From contig NZ_WHNY01000005.1 of NCBI RefSeq assembly GCF_013141695.1, forward strand, positions 238,798 through 302,797: a DNA stretch of 64,000 nt. The letters run 5' to 3'. The translations under genes and the position numbers were made by a program. Positions 7,760 through 18,700 of this stretch are shown in pieces (within the stretch, counting starts at the first letter, position 1; each line of letters starts with the position of its first letter). The notes under the pieces are model-generated. The model did not search any database. It was not told the DNA's origin and was given only the letters and a program-made list of their open reading frames with translations. This DNA comes from Paenibacillus plantarum (lineage in GTDB: Bacteria > Bacillota > Bacilli > Paenibacillales > NBRC-103111).

Positions 7760-10700
7760 TTGAAAATTAGCGTTGTCTGGAAAAGAATCTGTACGATCTT
7801 CTTCATCTTGTCTCTTCTGTTGCCAGTTCTTCCATTAATACCATCGGCTTCTGCAGCTGTACCGCTCTGGAGCGACGGATTTGAAAATGGGTTTAGTGAA
7901 TGGACGACCGTGTATGGCACCCCGAGTGTAAGTACAGTGCAAAGGCATGAAGGCAGCAACAGCTATATCCTTAATGAGGAACGCGACGAAATTAAGAAAA
8001 CCTGGACGTCCGCGTGGACGAATAAAGTCCTTTCCGTATGGTTCTACGACAATGCGGCGGATAACAGCATGCAAGCGGAAACGGTTGTACAAGAAAAAGC
8101 TTATCTCGGCGTTCGGACGCAGACCAGTACGTTGAACTACGCCTACAAGCTTGGCGGCAACGCATGGGCGGAATCGTCCGTGCCTAGGACAACGGGGTGG
8201 CATCAGTTTGTATGGGATATGCGTTCAGGCACCTCGTGCTTGCTGTATATCGATGGTACTCAGGTAGCGTCGACTTCGCTGGTGACGAACTTCACTGTGC
8301 TTCGCATCGGAGACGATACCAACGATGGCAGATCGGGGACCGTATACATTGACGATATTTCGATTCTTGATGAGTTGCCGTTGACGGTATCTCTGAACAA
8401 GACTGAAGGGACGGTCATAGAAGGCAGCACGGACACGCTCTTCGCAACGGTTGCTCCAAGTACAGCGAGTCAGTCCGTGATTTGGTCGACAAGCAATAGC
8501 AGCGTTGCGACAGTCAGCGGCGGCGTCATTTCTGGCGTATCACCAGGGATTGCGACGATAACGGCGACCAGCAGCGTCGACTCTTCTTATTTTGCCTCCT
8601 ACACAGTCACGGTAGAAGCGCTTCATCCACCCGTAGGTGGTGTTCATCTGAACAAGGGAACAACCTCCATCATGGTAGGTTCCACGGACTCGTTGACGGC
8701 AACAGCGAAGCCGGCCCGTGCGGATCAGGATGTTGTTTGGTCGACGAGCGATAGCAGCGTCGCCACTGTTGCAAATGGCGTCGTAACCGCAGTTGATGTC
8801 GGCATTGCAACGATCACTGCGACGAGCGTTTCGAATGCCGTTTACACGGCTTCCACGTTCGTTGCCGTTACCTCCCCGATGTCGGGTACTAGCGACGTAC
8901 TGCTTCAATATTTGGTGCCAGGTTTCGTGCAGCCGGCTGACAACTACACAGTCAAGGTGAATGGTCAGCCGGTCATTGTGCAGAAGACAGTCGAGGGCGG
9001 TTATGCGCACTTCGCTTTCTCAGGCACGGCTGATATTACGGTGACGGTAGCGGACGCTTCGGATTTTGACGACGACTGGACGCTCAGCCCAGAGAGCTAC
9101 GAAATCGCGACGACGCAAAGCGGTCGTGATATCAGCTTCTCGATTGATCGTCCGATGCAGTTGCTGCTGCAAAAAGATAAATCGTATCACTACGATGCTC
9201 CATACGCCGACGCAGCGTCCGCCAAGGCGGCGAACGATGCAGATGTAATCGATAGGATCCGAGATAAGTTGTATCTGATCGCGGATCCGTTGGAGGATGG
9301 GGATACACCGCAGCTTGGGGACGCAGACGTGGTAAACGTGCTTGACTACGGCATCGACAACACGGGGGTTGTACCTGTCGCCGATGCGGTCTCGTCTGCC
9401 CTGACTTTGGCGACGGCTGACAGCAAAATACTCTATTTCCCTCCGGGTGTGTATAACTGGAGGAAGACGGTTTACGTCCCTGACCATGCGAGAATTTATT
9501 TGGCTGGCGGTGCTTATCTGTTCCTCGACACAGATGCGCTTCCGATTGTGGATGGGAAGATTCAGTTTACGGGATTTTTTGCGGTAGGCGGGAAAAGCGA
9601 TGTCAAGATCTACGGCCGAGGCACGCTTTTCGGCAATAATCATGCGCGATCAGATGGCCTCTATTTCAGAACGGCCGCCATCAACGGTATCAACGAGTCG
9701 AAAGCTGAGGCGCTGTCCGATGACGTAACCATCGAAGGAATTACAATCACCGAGTTCTCGGGTCTTCCGGCCTCCATCCGAGGAAGCGACACGACGATTC
9801 GGAATGTTAAAGCAATTTTGGCCGCCAGAACGCACTTTGACCCTGTTGGTAACGGCCGTGATCGAACAGAGGGCTACAACTTCCAGGGAGGTTCATCCAA
9901 TGTCTTGGTCGAGAACAGCCTCATCGTTGGCGAAGATGATGGGATCAACTTCTCGAATTCTATCGGCAGGGAGTTGCCGAACGACGGGTTGACGGTCCGC
10001 AATACGATCATCATCAATGGGTCGACGGGCAGTCCGATCAAGGTGATTGATCCATATGGAGGCTATATCCGCAATATCGCTTTCGATAGTGTCGATGTCC
10101 CGTACGCGGATCGAGCTGTGTCGATCTATTCGTGGCCTTCAAAGAACGCTGGCGATATCTATGACGTTTATTTTAAAGGGTATCGGGTTGAGGAGATCAG
10201 CTATAAAACGGGGAATGAATTTTTTGGAATCAAGGATTCAGCCCAGTCAGCCACGCCTCCGATTGTAGTCGGGCCTCTGCATGATATGTACTTTCAGAAT
10301 ACAGAAGTGGCACGAATTTCTGATTATCCGACACCGCAGAAGCTGTGGTTATACGGTTATAACAATGACGCCAAGACCGAAGACATTCATTTCTATAATC
10401 TCAAAATCAACGGCCAGACGGTAACGGAAACGAACAAATTTACGACGGGTAAGGTCAACACCTCAATGCCTTATACGACAAATATTACGTTCGAGGAGAA
10501 CGATCCGAACGTTGTCTCGATTGAAGCGACTGACCCGTATGCCGGCAGCACTCTCTTAGATACTGGAGAATTCACAGTTAGCCGGACTGGCAGCACGACT
10601 GCAGCGCTCACGCTCCATTACCAGATCCGGGGCTCTGCCATGAACGGCACAGACTACACAACGATAACCGATTCCATTACGATACCGGCAGGACAGAGCT

Positions 10701-10840
10701 CCGCTGCAATCTCGATTAATCCGCTCCTACTTGGCAGTGGAGAGGCGAAGTCCGTGTATCTCAGCTTGCTCGGCAGCGGCTATAACCATGCGTATACGCT
10801 CGCTCCGAAATCGGAAGCCGTCGTGACGTTGGCACCATAA
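7760..10840 (+). CDS. Secreted multidomain right-handed beta-helix protein (GH28/GH49-like)
   Basis: About 1026 residues. The start is probably TTG at 7760, because GGGAGG (7747-7752) sits 7 bases before it; the ATG at 7745 would lie on top of that site. A signal peptide (1-35) precedes a jelly-roll domain (~40-205), two bacterial Ig-like Big_2 domains (~207-290, ~293-375; each with VIWSTSxSSVATV), a parallel beta-helix (~515-910) and a Calx-beta domain (~920-1026). The helix opens with the VNVLDYGID and FPPGVYNWRKTVYVP pattern of polygalacturonase- and dextranase-like enzymes and contains GEDDGINFSN, whose adjacent acids resemble a GH28-type active site. It is probably an extracellular polysaccharide hydrolase that feeds the upstream importer. 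The exact family is unsettled; GH28-related and GH49/GH110-type helices are alternatives. Confidence 0.75.
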   Translation: MKISVVWKRICTIFFILSLLLPVLPLIPSASAAVPLWSDGFENGFSEWTTVYGTPSVSTVQRHEGSNSYILNEERDEIKKTWTSAWTNKVLSVWFYDNAADNSMQAETVVQEKAYLGVRTQTSTLNYAYKLGGNAWAESSVPRTTGWHQFVWDMRSGTSCLLYIDGTQVASTSLVTNFTVLRIGDDTNDGRSGTVYIDDISILDELPLTVSLNKTEGTVIEGSTDTLFATVAPSTASQSVIWSTSNSSVATVSGGVISGVSPGIATITATSSVDSSYFASYTVTVEALHPPVGGVHLNKGTTSIMVGSTDSLTATAKPARADQDVVWSTSDSSVATVANGVVTAVDVGIATITATSVSNAVYTASTFVAVTSPMSGTSDVLLQYLVPGFVQPADNYTVKVNGQPVIVQKTVEGGYAHFAFSGTADITVTVADASDFDDDWTLSPESYEIATTQSGRDISFSIDRPMQLLLQKDKSYHYDAPYADAASAKAANDADVIDRIRDKLYLIADPLEDGDTPQLGDADVVNVLDYGIDNTGVVPVADAVSSALTLATADSKILYFPPGVYNWRKTVYVPDHARIYLAGGAYLFLDTDALPIVDGKIQFTGFFAVGGKSDVKIYGRGTLFGNNHARSDGLYFRTAAINGINESKAEALSDDVTIEGITITEFSGLPASIRGSDTTIRNVKAILAARTHFDPVGNGRDRTEGYNFQGGSSNVLVENSLIVGEDDGINFSNSIGRELPNDGLTVRNTIIINGSTGSPIKVIDPYGGYIRNIAFDSVDVPYADRAVSIYSWPSKNAGDIYDVYFKGYRVEEISYKTGNEFFGIKDSAQSATPPIVVGPLHDMYFQNTEVARISDYPTPQKLWLYGYNNDAKTEDIHFYNLKINGQTVTETNKFTTGKVNTSMPYTTNITFEENDPNVVSIEATDPYAGSTLLDTGEFTVSRTGSTTAALTLHYQIRGSAMNGTDYTTITDSITIPAGQSSAAISINPLLLGSGEAKSVYLSLLGSGYNHAYTLAPKSEAVVTLAP

Positions 10841-10851
10841 GCAGATCATGA

Positions 10852-10890
10852 AATCCGGCAAGGGGCGCTGTGAGCGACTCTTGCTGGATT
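10852..10890 (+). other. Imperfect hairpin between beta-helix gene and GH4 gene
   Basis: AATCCGGCAAGGGGCGC pairs with GCGACTCTTGCTGGATT (three wobble or mismatched positions) around a 5-base loop. No T tract follows, so it may stabilise or process the mRNA rather than terminate it. Confidence 0.4.
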
Positions 10891-10954
10891 CAGCCTGCCC
10901 GATATAGTGCGTACATACACGGCAACCAAATGTAAATAAGGGGGACATAGGAAG

Positions 10955-12349
10955 ATGCATATGCAAAATGAACACGTATCTGAGCTTAAAATCGCTTATA
11001 TCGGTGGAGGTTCTCGAAACTGGGCTAGGAAGCTAATGTGCGATCTGGCTCTTGAGCCGCAATTATCCGGCGTCGTTTCGTTATACGACATAGATGGGGG
11101 TGCGGCTGGGCATAATGCGCAGATTGGCAATACAATTACGGACTCAAACGAGGCAGTAGGCAAATGGCGTTACGAAGCGGCTACGACCATGGAAGAGGCG
11201 CTGACCGGTGCTGATTTTGTCATCTTGTCCATCCTGCCAGGCACATTTAAGGAGATGGCGGTGGACGTACACGCGCCGGAAAAGTACGGCATCTATCAAT
11301 CCGTAGGCGATACGGTTGGGCCGGGCGGTATCCTAAGAGCTCTGCGAACCATTCCTCTCTACGTGAACTTTGCACGTCAGATTGAACGTTATTGCCCGAC
11401 AGCCTGGGTTATCAATTACACAAATCCAATGACGCTCTGTACACGTACGCTTTACGAGATTTTTCCTGGCATTAAAGCATTCGGGTGCTGCCACGAGGTG
11501 TTCAGTACGCAAGAGGAACTATCCGCGATCCTTGAGATATTCGGAGGTGTCAGCGGAGTCGAACGGTACGAGATTGAAACGAATGTCAAAGGCATTAATC
11601 ATTTTACCTGGATTGATCAAGCTTCTTATCGAGGCATTGATCTGTTTGAGCTCTATCGCGAAGCGGCGCAAAAATTCGATGCAGAAGGCTACAGGGCGAG
11701 CAAAGAAGGGCGGGCAACACGGCACTATGGCGACTGGCGCTGGCCCAAACCGCTGCACTTCGAGCTATTTGGCAGGTATGGCCTGATTCCAGCAGCCGGA
11801 GCTAGACATATGGTCGAGTTTATGCCCCACGACTGGTATATGAACCAAACGGATCCCGTCACCTTAAAAAACAAGTGGGGTTTTGAGCTCACTACTGTTC
11901 ACAGCCGAATTGAATACCAGGATAAACAAATAGAAGAGACAGAACGCATTATTGCAGGCACTGACAGGGTTGAATTGAAGCCTTCAAAAGAAGAAGGTGT
12001 GCGCATTATCAAAGGATTGCTCGGTCTAGAGACATTCGTAACGAATATCAACTTCCCGAATCGGGGACAGTTGCCCGATATACCCGAAGGGGCGATCGTC
12101 GAAAGTAACGCACTGATCCAGGCAGGACGCATCACACCGGTCCATGCGGGCGAGTTACCGCTCGATTTGCTTAATTGGGTAGTGCGTCATGTCTATAACC
12201 AAGAGCTTGTTCTAAAGGCGGGCATCAGTCAAGACTATGCGCTCGGGTACAAAGCATTCGTGAACGACCCGCTTGTCGCGATGGATTTGAAGAGCAGCAA
12301 GGCGCTTTATGAAGAGATGCTGGAGGGTACCGGTCTGTTTCGGTTGTGA
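10955..12349 (+). CDS. GH4 family NAD- and metal-dependent glycosidase, possibly alpha-galacturonidase
   Basis: 464 residues. The nucleotide-binding turn is GGGS at residues 17-20. The metal site signature CCHEVF lies near 177 and INHFTW near 212, the positions of the Cys and His that bind Mn2+ in this family. GH4 enzymes cleave by oxidising C3 with bound NAD+, eliminating, then re-reducing; they act in the cytoplasm on imported oligosaccharides. The length and the GDTVGPGGILRALRTIP segment resemble B. subtilis LplD, an alpha-galacturonidase, more than the phospho-glycosidases. The galacturonide assignment is a guess from that likeness and from the neighbouring beta-helix gene. A run of GGGGG precedes the ATG at 10955; 10961 is an alternative start. 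Confidence 0.85.
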   Translation: MHMQNEHVSELKIAYIGGGSRNWARKLMCDLALEPQLSGVVSLYDIDGGAAGHNAQIGNTITDSNEAVGKWRYEAATTMEEALTGADFVILSILPGTFKEMAVDVHAPEKYGIYQSVGDTVGPGGILRALRTIPLYVNFARQIERYCPTAWVINYTNPMTLCTRTLYEIFPGIKAFGCCHEVFSTQEELSAILEIFGGVSGVERYEIETNVKGINHFTWIDQASYRGIDLFELYREAAQKFDAEGYRASKEGRATRHYGDWRWPKPLHFELFGRYGLIPAAGARHMVEFMPHDWYMNQTDPVTLKNKWGFELTTVHSRIEYQDKQIEETERIIAGTDRVELKPSKEEGVRIIKGLLGLETFVTNINFPNRGQLPDIPEGAIVESNALIQAGRITPVHAGELPLDLLNWVVRHVYNQELVLKAGISQDYALGYKAFVNDPLVAMDLKSSKALYEEMLEGTGLFRL

Positions 12350-12404
12350 ACTTCTGAATGAGGTTTATGTTTAGATGACACCGAAGACAAGGAGAGTGAT
12401 CTGG

Positions 12405-13619
12405 ATGTGGAATATAGATGAAGTCAAATGGGAACAGATTGTCGCCAGGCTTCGAGAGGATCTCACCAACGCGCTAACACTTGGCTTGCATAACGTCGAC
12501 GGACGCCGATGCCTGACAGGTTATAGCTACAGCGAGCTATTTGATTGGGATCTTTACTTTGAAAATATCGTTTTATCCTATTTTGGAATTTATGAATTCG
12601 GTAAATCCGGCGTCGCCTTTTTTTTGGATCGGCAGCAGGAGAACGGCTTTATTTCCAGAACGGCTGGCGTCGTATGGCCTAAGAGCGGACAACATTTTAA
12701 ACCGTTTCTCGCGCAAACGGCATTGTTGTACGTCAAGCAATCGGACGATGCCGATTGGCTGAAAGCCGGCTATTTTGAAAAGCTGGAAATGTATCTGGCC
12801 TATTGGCTCAGCAACGAATACGACGCGAATCGAAACGGATTGCCCGTGTGGAACAGCGCGGATCATAGCGGTATGGACAACCAGGACGAGCGGGCGGGGG
12901 CAATCGACGCATATGTTTGTGAAGGCGTTGATCTGGCGGTTTTTCTCGTTCGAGAGTATGACGCAATGAGCCAGCTTGCTTCAAAGCTGGGCTACATTGT
13001 CGAACAGAAGGCCTACCAGGCTAAAGCGGAGGCATTGAAAACTAGGATTCAAACGGACTTTTGGCATGAAGAAGACGGATTCTTCTATGACATTAATGTC
13101 AGAACGGGGCAGCACATCCGTTGTAAGACGGTTGCCGGATTTACCCCTTTATGGATCGGAGCGGCTTCCGCAGATCAGGCGACAAGGCTGGTAACAGAGC
13201 ACTTGACGAATAAGGAGCGGTTCTGGCTGGCCTATCCTGTTGCGTCGATGGCGAAGGACGAACCGGGATACCGGCAAGATAAGTACGATGATGAGACGTG
13301 CTGCAACTGGAAAGGGACGGTTTGGGTACCTTCAAATTATTACATTTTCCACGGGCTGTTGAACTATGGGTTCGACGGAATCGCAAGGGAGCTTGCCGAA
13401 AAAACGATGGAGCTCCTCTTGAAGAACGAGCGAACTCGCGAATATTTCAACGCGGAAACAGGCGAGGGAATGGGTTTGGATCCATTTTGGGGCTGGAGCG
13501 TTCTAGGGTATGTAATGCTGATGGAATATGAGAAGGCGTACGATCCTTCCGATCCAGCCACTGAAATCATCGTACCCTATTTTAAAGACATATTAGAGCC
13601 AAGGAGGCAACGCAGCTAG
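12405..13619 (+). CDS. (alpha/alpha)6-barrel glycoside hydrolase, MGH1/GH63-trehalase-like
   Basis: 404 residues. The start at 12405 follows AAGGAG (12389-12394); the frame continues up to 12375 without a site. The protein is a single (alpha/alpha)6 barrel. Signature stretches are FDWDLYFENI, NGFISRT, WNSADHSGMDNQDER and GTVWVPSNYYIFHGL. By comparison with GH63 and GH37 enzymes, the Asp of GMDN is the likely acid and a C-terminal Glu (EYFNAETGEGMG region) the likely base. There is no signal peptide, so it works inside the cell. Its core resembles the C-terminal half of the protein at 15739-18810, so the operon carries two paralogous barrels. The substrate cannot be read from the sequence. Its stop codon overlaps the GTG start of the next gene. 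Confidence 0.75.
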   Translation: MWNIDEVKWEQIVARLREDLTNALTLGLHNVDGRRCLTGYSYSELFDWDLYFENIVLSYFGIYEFGKSGVAFFLDRQQENGFISRTAGVVWPKSGQHFKPFLAQTALLYVKQSDDADWLKAGYFEKLEMYLAYWLSNEYDANRNGLPVWNSADHSGMDNQDERAGAIDAYVCEGVDLAVFLVREYDAMSQLASKLGYIVEQKAYQAKAEALKTRIQTDFWHEEDGFFYDINVRTGQHIRCKTVAGFTPLWIGAASADQATRLVTEHLTNKERFWLAYPVASMAKDEPGYRQDKYDDETCCNWKGTVWVPSNYYIFHGLLNYGFDGIARELAEKTMELLLKNERTREYFNAETGEGMGLDPFWGWSVLGYVMLMEYEKAYDPSDPATEIIVPYFKDILEPRRQRS

Positions 13620-15730
13620 TGAAATCTTTTATACATGGCAATACCTATTATAGTCACGCGCATCCGCCTGAAGAGTTAGAACGTAACTTTGTCAAAATGA
13701 GAGAAATGGGAATTAACGCTGTCCGAGTGGCTGAAATTTGGCCTGGATGGTCGGTCATCGAGCGCAAGCAGGGAACGTACGAGTACGGTCTACTTGACGA
13801 TTTCGTAGAAAAAGCGGTCAGAAACGGGATACAAGTCTGCATGGGCGTCGGTATTAACGATACGCCATTCTGGTTGTTTGACAAGTATGACGACCTACGC
13901 TGTGTGAGTTGGGAGGGGAAAAAGGCGGCGAGGCGAATCCACTCTGCATGTGTAGATCATCCAGCGTACCGACGGCATATGGAAGCATTTATTGAAAATA
14001 TTACCAATCGGTATGCAGGATATGAGGGTATCTTCTCCTGGCAGCTTGGTAACGAGATTAGATGCGGGCATGCCTACTGTGACTGCGGCTCCACGCGGAT
14101 ACGATTCCGACAGTGGCTGAAGATGAAGTATAGTGGCAATCTGGCAGCTTTAAATCGGGAATGGGGAGTCGAATATTCCGCTTGGGAAGAGATCTATCCG
14201 TACAAATCATCGGAAGGAGCGCCGACGGAGGGCATCATCGGTCATTATCTAAATACGATGGCATTTACGAATTGGTCGTTGGAGGAGCTGTTGTCGTGGG
14301 GGGTTGCCATAATGCGGCCTATTACAGATCTTCCGATCTTTCACAATCATTTTCAGCAAGTCGGCAGCGGAAACTATTGGAAGCTGACTGAACCGTGTGA
14401 TGCTTCTGTCATGGACATCTACGCTGTGACTTACGACGAACCCGGCATTTATAACGGTTATTTGCTCGATATCGCTGGCAGCATTGCGAGGCAGACGGGG
14501 AAACCGCTGTGGATTGGCGAGACGACGGCGGCGCAGTATGGTACCTTTCAACGGATTCCGGTCGATCAGCGTTTGATTGAGAACTGTGTCATGGAACAGC
14601 TAGGTGCCGGAGCGAAGGCGATTTTCTATTTCAGGCACAAGTCGCCGATCTGGGAGCAGCCGCATAAATTTACGGGTTCACAAGCATTCCTCCGCATTGA
14701 CGAATCGGAAACGGCGTATGCGCAGACGCCTCGCAATGTAGAGCGGTTCCTACAATTGCACGAGGAGACTATTCTAAAATGCAGCCCGGTGGATGCGGAA
14801 ATAGGCCTCTATTATCCGGAAGAGTCGCTTCTGCTTGGCAGCGAAGCGGGATTCCGAGAGGATGCCTTGAACAGCGCTTTTGGCTCTAGGGCAATTTGGG
14901 CGGGGGCACAGCTTGCGGTGGAGTTGCTGGACACCGACACCCTGATCGGAACTGATCTATCGCGGTTCAAGATCATTCATCTCCCGCTCGCTTATTTGCT
15001 TCCTTCCAAAGTAGGTGAGGCGTTACGGAACTATGTTCGGGAAGGCGGCACCCTCATTAGCGAAGGCAGACTCGGCTATGTCAATGAATTCGGGCAGCTG
15101 TACGACGTGCAGCCAGGAGCGGGATTGGATGAAGTGTTCGGGGCGCGGGAGGACTTATTTTATAATACGTCGCCGTTTTTGGCCGATTATGAGTTGGAAG
15201 GAATGGAAGGCAGGGCAGAGTTTCACACCGTCAAGCAGACATTCAGATTGCAAGGCGGTCAGCCGTTTATGAAGAGTGAGGATGGCGAAGTGTGCGGCGT
15301 GCGTCATACGTATGGCAAAGGAACGGCCTATTTGCTCGGCGTAGCGCCTAGCTTGCACTTTAAAATCGGCAGCGGCAAGTATGACCGTGCCTCAGAAGCT
15401 CGCGCTCACACGACGGCTGCTCAGCGTGAAGCGGTATGCCGATTATTCAAGCATATCGCACAGCTGCATCATATGGAGCCGCCGATCACGATGACGGGCG
15501 GGCATCCGAACCTGACCGTTCGCTATTTGCAAGAAGGGAAGTCAAAGCTTGCCTTCTTTGTGAATTATAGCAAAAAGGAGAAAACGGTCATTTCACTCAA
15601 ACACCCTGCTATGCGGTGCTTCCAACTCGATCATGAGGGTCAACACGCGCTGCGAGTTGGCGAAGACGGCCAAACCGTCCTAGAAATCGATGAGATGAGC
15701 TGGAAGGCAATTTTAATAGAAGGAGAGTGA
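13619..15730 (+). CDS. GH42 beta-galactosidase
   Basis: 703 residues. Starts at GTG 13619, overlapping the preceding stop, with AAGGAGG 11 bases before. The TIM barrel (1-~370) has acid/base Glu146 in LGNEIRCGHAYCDCGS and nucleophile Glu301 in WIGETTAAQYG. The Cys-rich HAYCDC segment matches the structural zinc site of GH42. The FRQWLKMKYSGNLAALNREWG stretch is a family hallmark (split here as FRQWLKMKY and LNREWG). A flavodoxin-like trimerisation domain (~385-610) and a C-terminal beta domain follow. No signal peptide: it hydrolyses galactosides from imported oligosaccharides in the cytoplasm, alongside the GH4 and GH63-like enzymes of the same operon. Confidence 0.93.
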   Translation: MKSFIHGNTYYSHAHPPEELERNFVKMREMGINAVRVAEIWPGWSVIERKQGTYEYGLLDDFVEKAVRNGIQVCMGVGINDTPFWLFDKYDDLRCVSWEGKKAARRIHSACVDHPAYRRHMEAFIENITNRYAGYEGIFSWQLGNEIRCGHAYCDCGSTRIRFRQWLKMKYSGNLAALNREWGVEYSAWEEIYPYKSSEGAPTEGIIGHYLNTMAFTNWSLEELLSWGVAIMRPITDLPIFHNHFQQVGSGNYWKLTEPCDASVMDIYAVTYDEPGIYNGYLLDIAGSIARQTGKPLWIGETTAAQYGTFQRIPVDQRLIENCVMEQLGAGAKAIFYFRHKSPIWEQPHKFTGSQAFLRIDESETAYAQTPRNVERFLQLHEETILKCSPVDAEIGLYYPEESLLLGSEAGFREDALNSAFGSRAIWAGAQLAVELLDTDTLIGTDLSRFKIIHLPLAYLLPSKVGEALRNYVREGGTLISEGRLGYVNEFGQLYDVQPGAGLDEVFGAREDLFYNTSPFLADYELEGMEGRAEFHTVKQTFRLQGGQPFMKSEDGEVCGVRHTYGKGTAYLLGVAPSLHFKIGSGKYDRASEARAHTTAAQREAVCRLFKHIAQLHHMEPPITMTGGHPNLTVRYLQEGKSKLAFFVNYSKKEKTVISLKHPAMRCFQLDHEGQHALRVGEDGQTVLEIDEMSWKAILIEGE

Positions 15731-15738
15731 GCGTACGA

Positions 15739-18700
15739 ATGAGGACACATCACTATGATATCATCGTCGTTGGAGCCGGCATTGGCGGAATTTGTGCGGC
15801 TTTGGCTGCCGCCAGGCAACAATGCTCTGTTCTGCTAATTGAAAAGGACGAGGAGATCGGGGGGACGGGCGTTCACTCTCCCGTAGGTTTAGTCTGCCGG
15901 TTCTGGGACGCCAACGGCCGTCCTGTTGTAGAAGGTATCCACCGGCAATTATTTCCGGAAGCTTACTCGATTTTGGAGAATCAGAGCAGTCAGGTGCCCG
16001 TTTATGACGAGGCTGAGCTGAAGGAAACCTACATGCGGCTCCTTCGCCAAGAAGCGTCATTGGACATATGGTCCGGAACAGAGGTGACGCGGGTACACGT
16101 TAAGGACGGACGAATCGTCGCGCTGCAGACCGAAGGCGGATGGTGCGCAGAGGTAGCTGCCCAAGTATTTATTGATGGGACTGCTGATGGCAATCTTGCT
16201 GCGCTAGCCGGGGCTTCTTTTCAAATGGGGCGTACGGAGGACGGCAAAATGATGTCGGCTACACTGACATTTAAGCTGTCGGGTTTTGATAAGACGCAGC
16301 TTCGGAATCCGGATATTACCGATTGGCATGGCATCAGGCAGCTGCGGGAAGAGTTGACACCTTATTATCTCAAGCTGAAATTGAGTGGCGGAACTCGCAA
16401 TACGAGGGATAAAGTATTATGCTTCCCATATCCTGGCGGGGAAGCATTGCTATTCAACTCAACTGCTTTGCTGAATGTGGATCCGACGCAGCCGGAGACA
16501 GTGAGGGAGGCGCTGGAAGCTGGCAAGCAGCAAATTGAAGAACTCTTAAGCGCAATTCGTGTGCATCCAGCATTTGCTGAATCTAGTGTAGACTTCGTTT
16601 CCAGAAAACTCGGCGTTCGTGAGGGTCGAAGGGTCGAAGGGGATTATCGGCTAACGGGGGAGGATTGTATCCGCGAGGCAAGATTTCCAGATATGATTGC
16701 AGCCGGTGCTTATGACATTGATGTGCACGACCCCGAAGGGGGAAGTGCGAAACCGATGGGGATCCCGGGATCCGGATACTATCATATTCCGTACAGGAGC
16801 ATCATCGCGAAGGGATTCCACAATTTGCTGCTGGCTTCACGCTGTATCAGCGGCGATTTCGTGGCGCATTCCTCTTACCGTGTGATGTCCAACATCAGCG
16901 GTTTTGCGGAAGCGGCAGGCATTGCAGCGGCCTTAACAGTCCGAACGCAGCGGCGCGACGTGAGGGATGTACCGGCCTCCGAGATAAGATATATGCTGCG
17001 ACAGCAGGGGCAATTTATCGAGGGGGAAACGGAGCCTCCCCTAATGAGCGCCGAATTCGCCGAGGAGGAGAAGCAGATAAATCCGGTGGCATGGCCCAAT
17101 GTGTGGGGGCAGGGCAGTTTGTTTGCGTATTCGGGACTTGATGGGGAAAATACACATGGTGACAGCCTGGTAGGTACCTTATGCGGGGATCGTCTCGGCG
17201 TCATTTTCCAGCGAGCAAAGAAACAGTTGTATGTGATGCCGCATCAGATCGGAAATATCGCGTACAAGATCGTAGCTTCGGATGTCATACATGCCGTTCT
17301 GCACCGTAAGGGAGATGCGCATGCGGAGGATCTTATCCTCGTGTTCTCCGCTCAGGATATAGTGATCGGTCAGACCGCGGCCTGGGCTGCTCCGATTGTC
17401 GATAGCATGGGTGAAAGGATACACGTTGTAAAAGACTGCGAGTTGTACGAAGCGGAGGGAGAATACGCAGCGTTTTGTCGAGAGCAACGCGACGGGCGGG
17501 TTTGCTTTACATTCGCCTTTAGCTCACTTTCTGCGGAGGATGCGGTGGAAAAGGCGAGGAGCGCTCTGCAGATCGACGCTGAGCAGGCACTGGCGGCCAA
17601 AATGGATTTTTATAATAACCTTCCCGTGCCTGCAAACCTCGATCTTCCTACGATGAGAACGCTGAATAAATGTTATTCGGTCATGAAATCTCAAGTCTAC
17701 ACGCCCGAAGGTCGATTCAGCACACGCTGGACCACACCCGATCGTCTGCCGCATCGCAATTTGTGGCTCTGGGACTCGGTATTTCATGCTCTCGGTAACA
17801 GGTTCATGAATAAGAATCTCGCTTGGGAGACGATCGAAGCCGTATTCGCTACGCAACGGGGGGATGGTTTTATTCCCCATATGTCGACTCCGTTCACTTC
17901 CTCGGATGTGACCCAGCCTCCTGTACTGGCCTGGGGAGTCTACCAGTTGTACGAAGGAGAGATGGACAAGAAGCAAGTAAAGGAAATCTATCCGAAGCTA
18001 AGCCGATATTTACGGTGGAATGTCGACAACAGGGGCTCTAACTTGAACAACCTCTTCGAGTGGTATGTGGAGGCGAACAGCGTTCATTGCCGATGCGACG
18101 AGTGCGGCATGGACAATTCGCCTCGGTTCGATGCTGTGACGCAGATGGCGTGCATCGACTTCTCCTCCTTTATGGCGAACGAAGCTCGGCATATGAGCAA
18201 ACTTTGCGATATTTTGAAGCTTCCTGAGGATAAAGCCTACTGGGATCGGTTGTACGAGAGCATCAAACTCGCCGTCAACACATGGCTGTGGGATGAGGAA
18301 GACGGCCTTTACTACGACCGGCTTGTAGAGGGGGGAGCTTTGATAAAAGTTAAATCGGTATCGTCTTTTTTACCTTTGTTTGCTGGCATCTGCGATACCG
18401 GGAAAGCCGAGAGGCTGGCACGCCATTTAGAGGATGAAGCAACATTCGGCTCAGCGTTTTCAATACCGAGCATAGCTGTCGACCAACCGAGCTTCGGAAC
18501 CGACATGTGGCGTGGGCCCGTCTGGATCAATTATAACTATATGATTGCTAAGGGGCTCACCGAAAACGGATTCGATGAGGCGGCTGCAGCGCTTATCGAC
18601 AAAACAATCGACGTTATTACGTTCTGGTATCTCCATGATGGTGTAATCTATGAATTTTATGATAGTACGAACCGCGTTTCCCCCAGCAAGCTGAATCGCA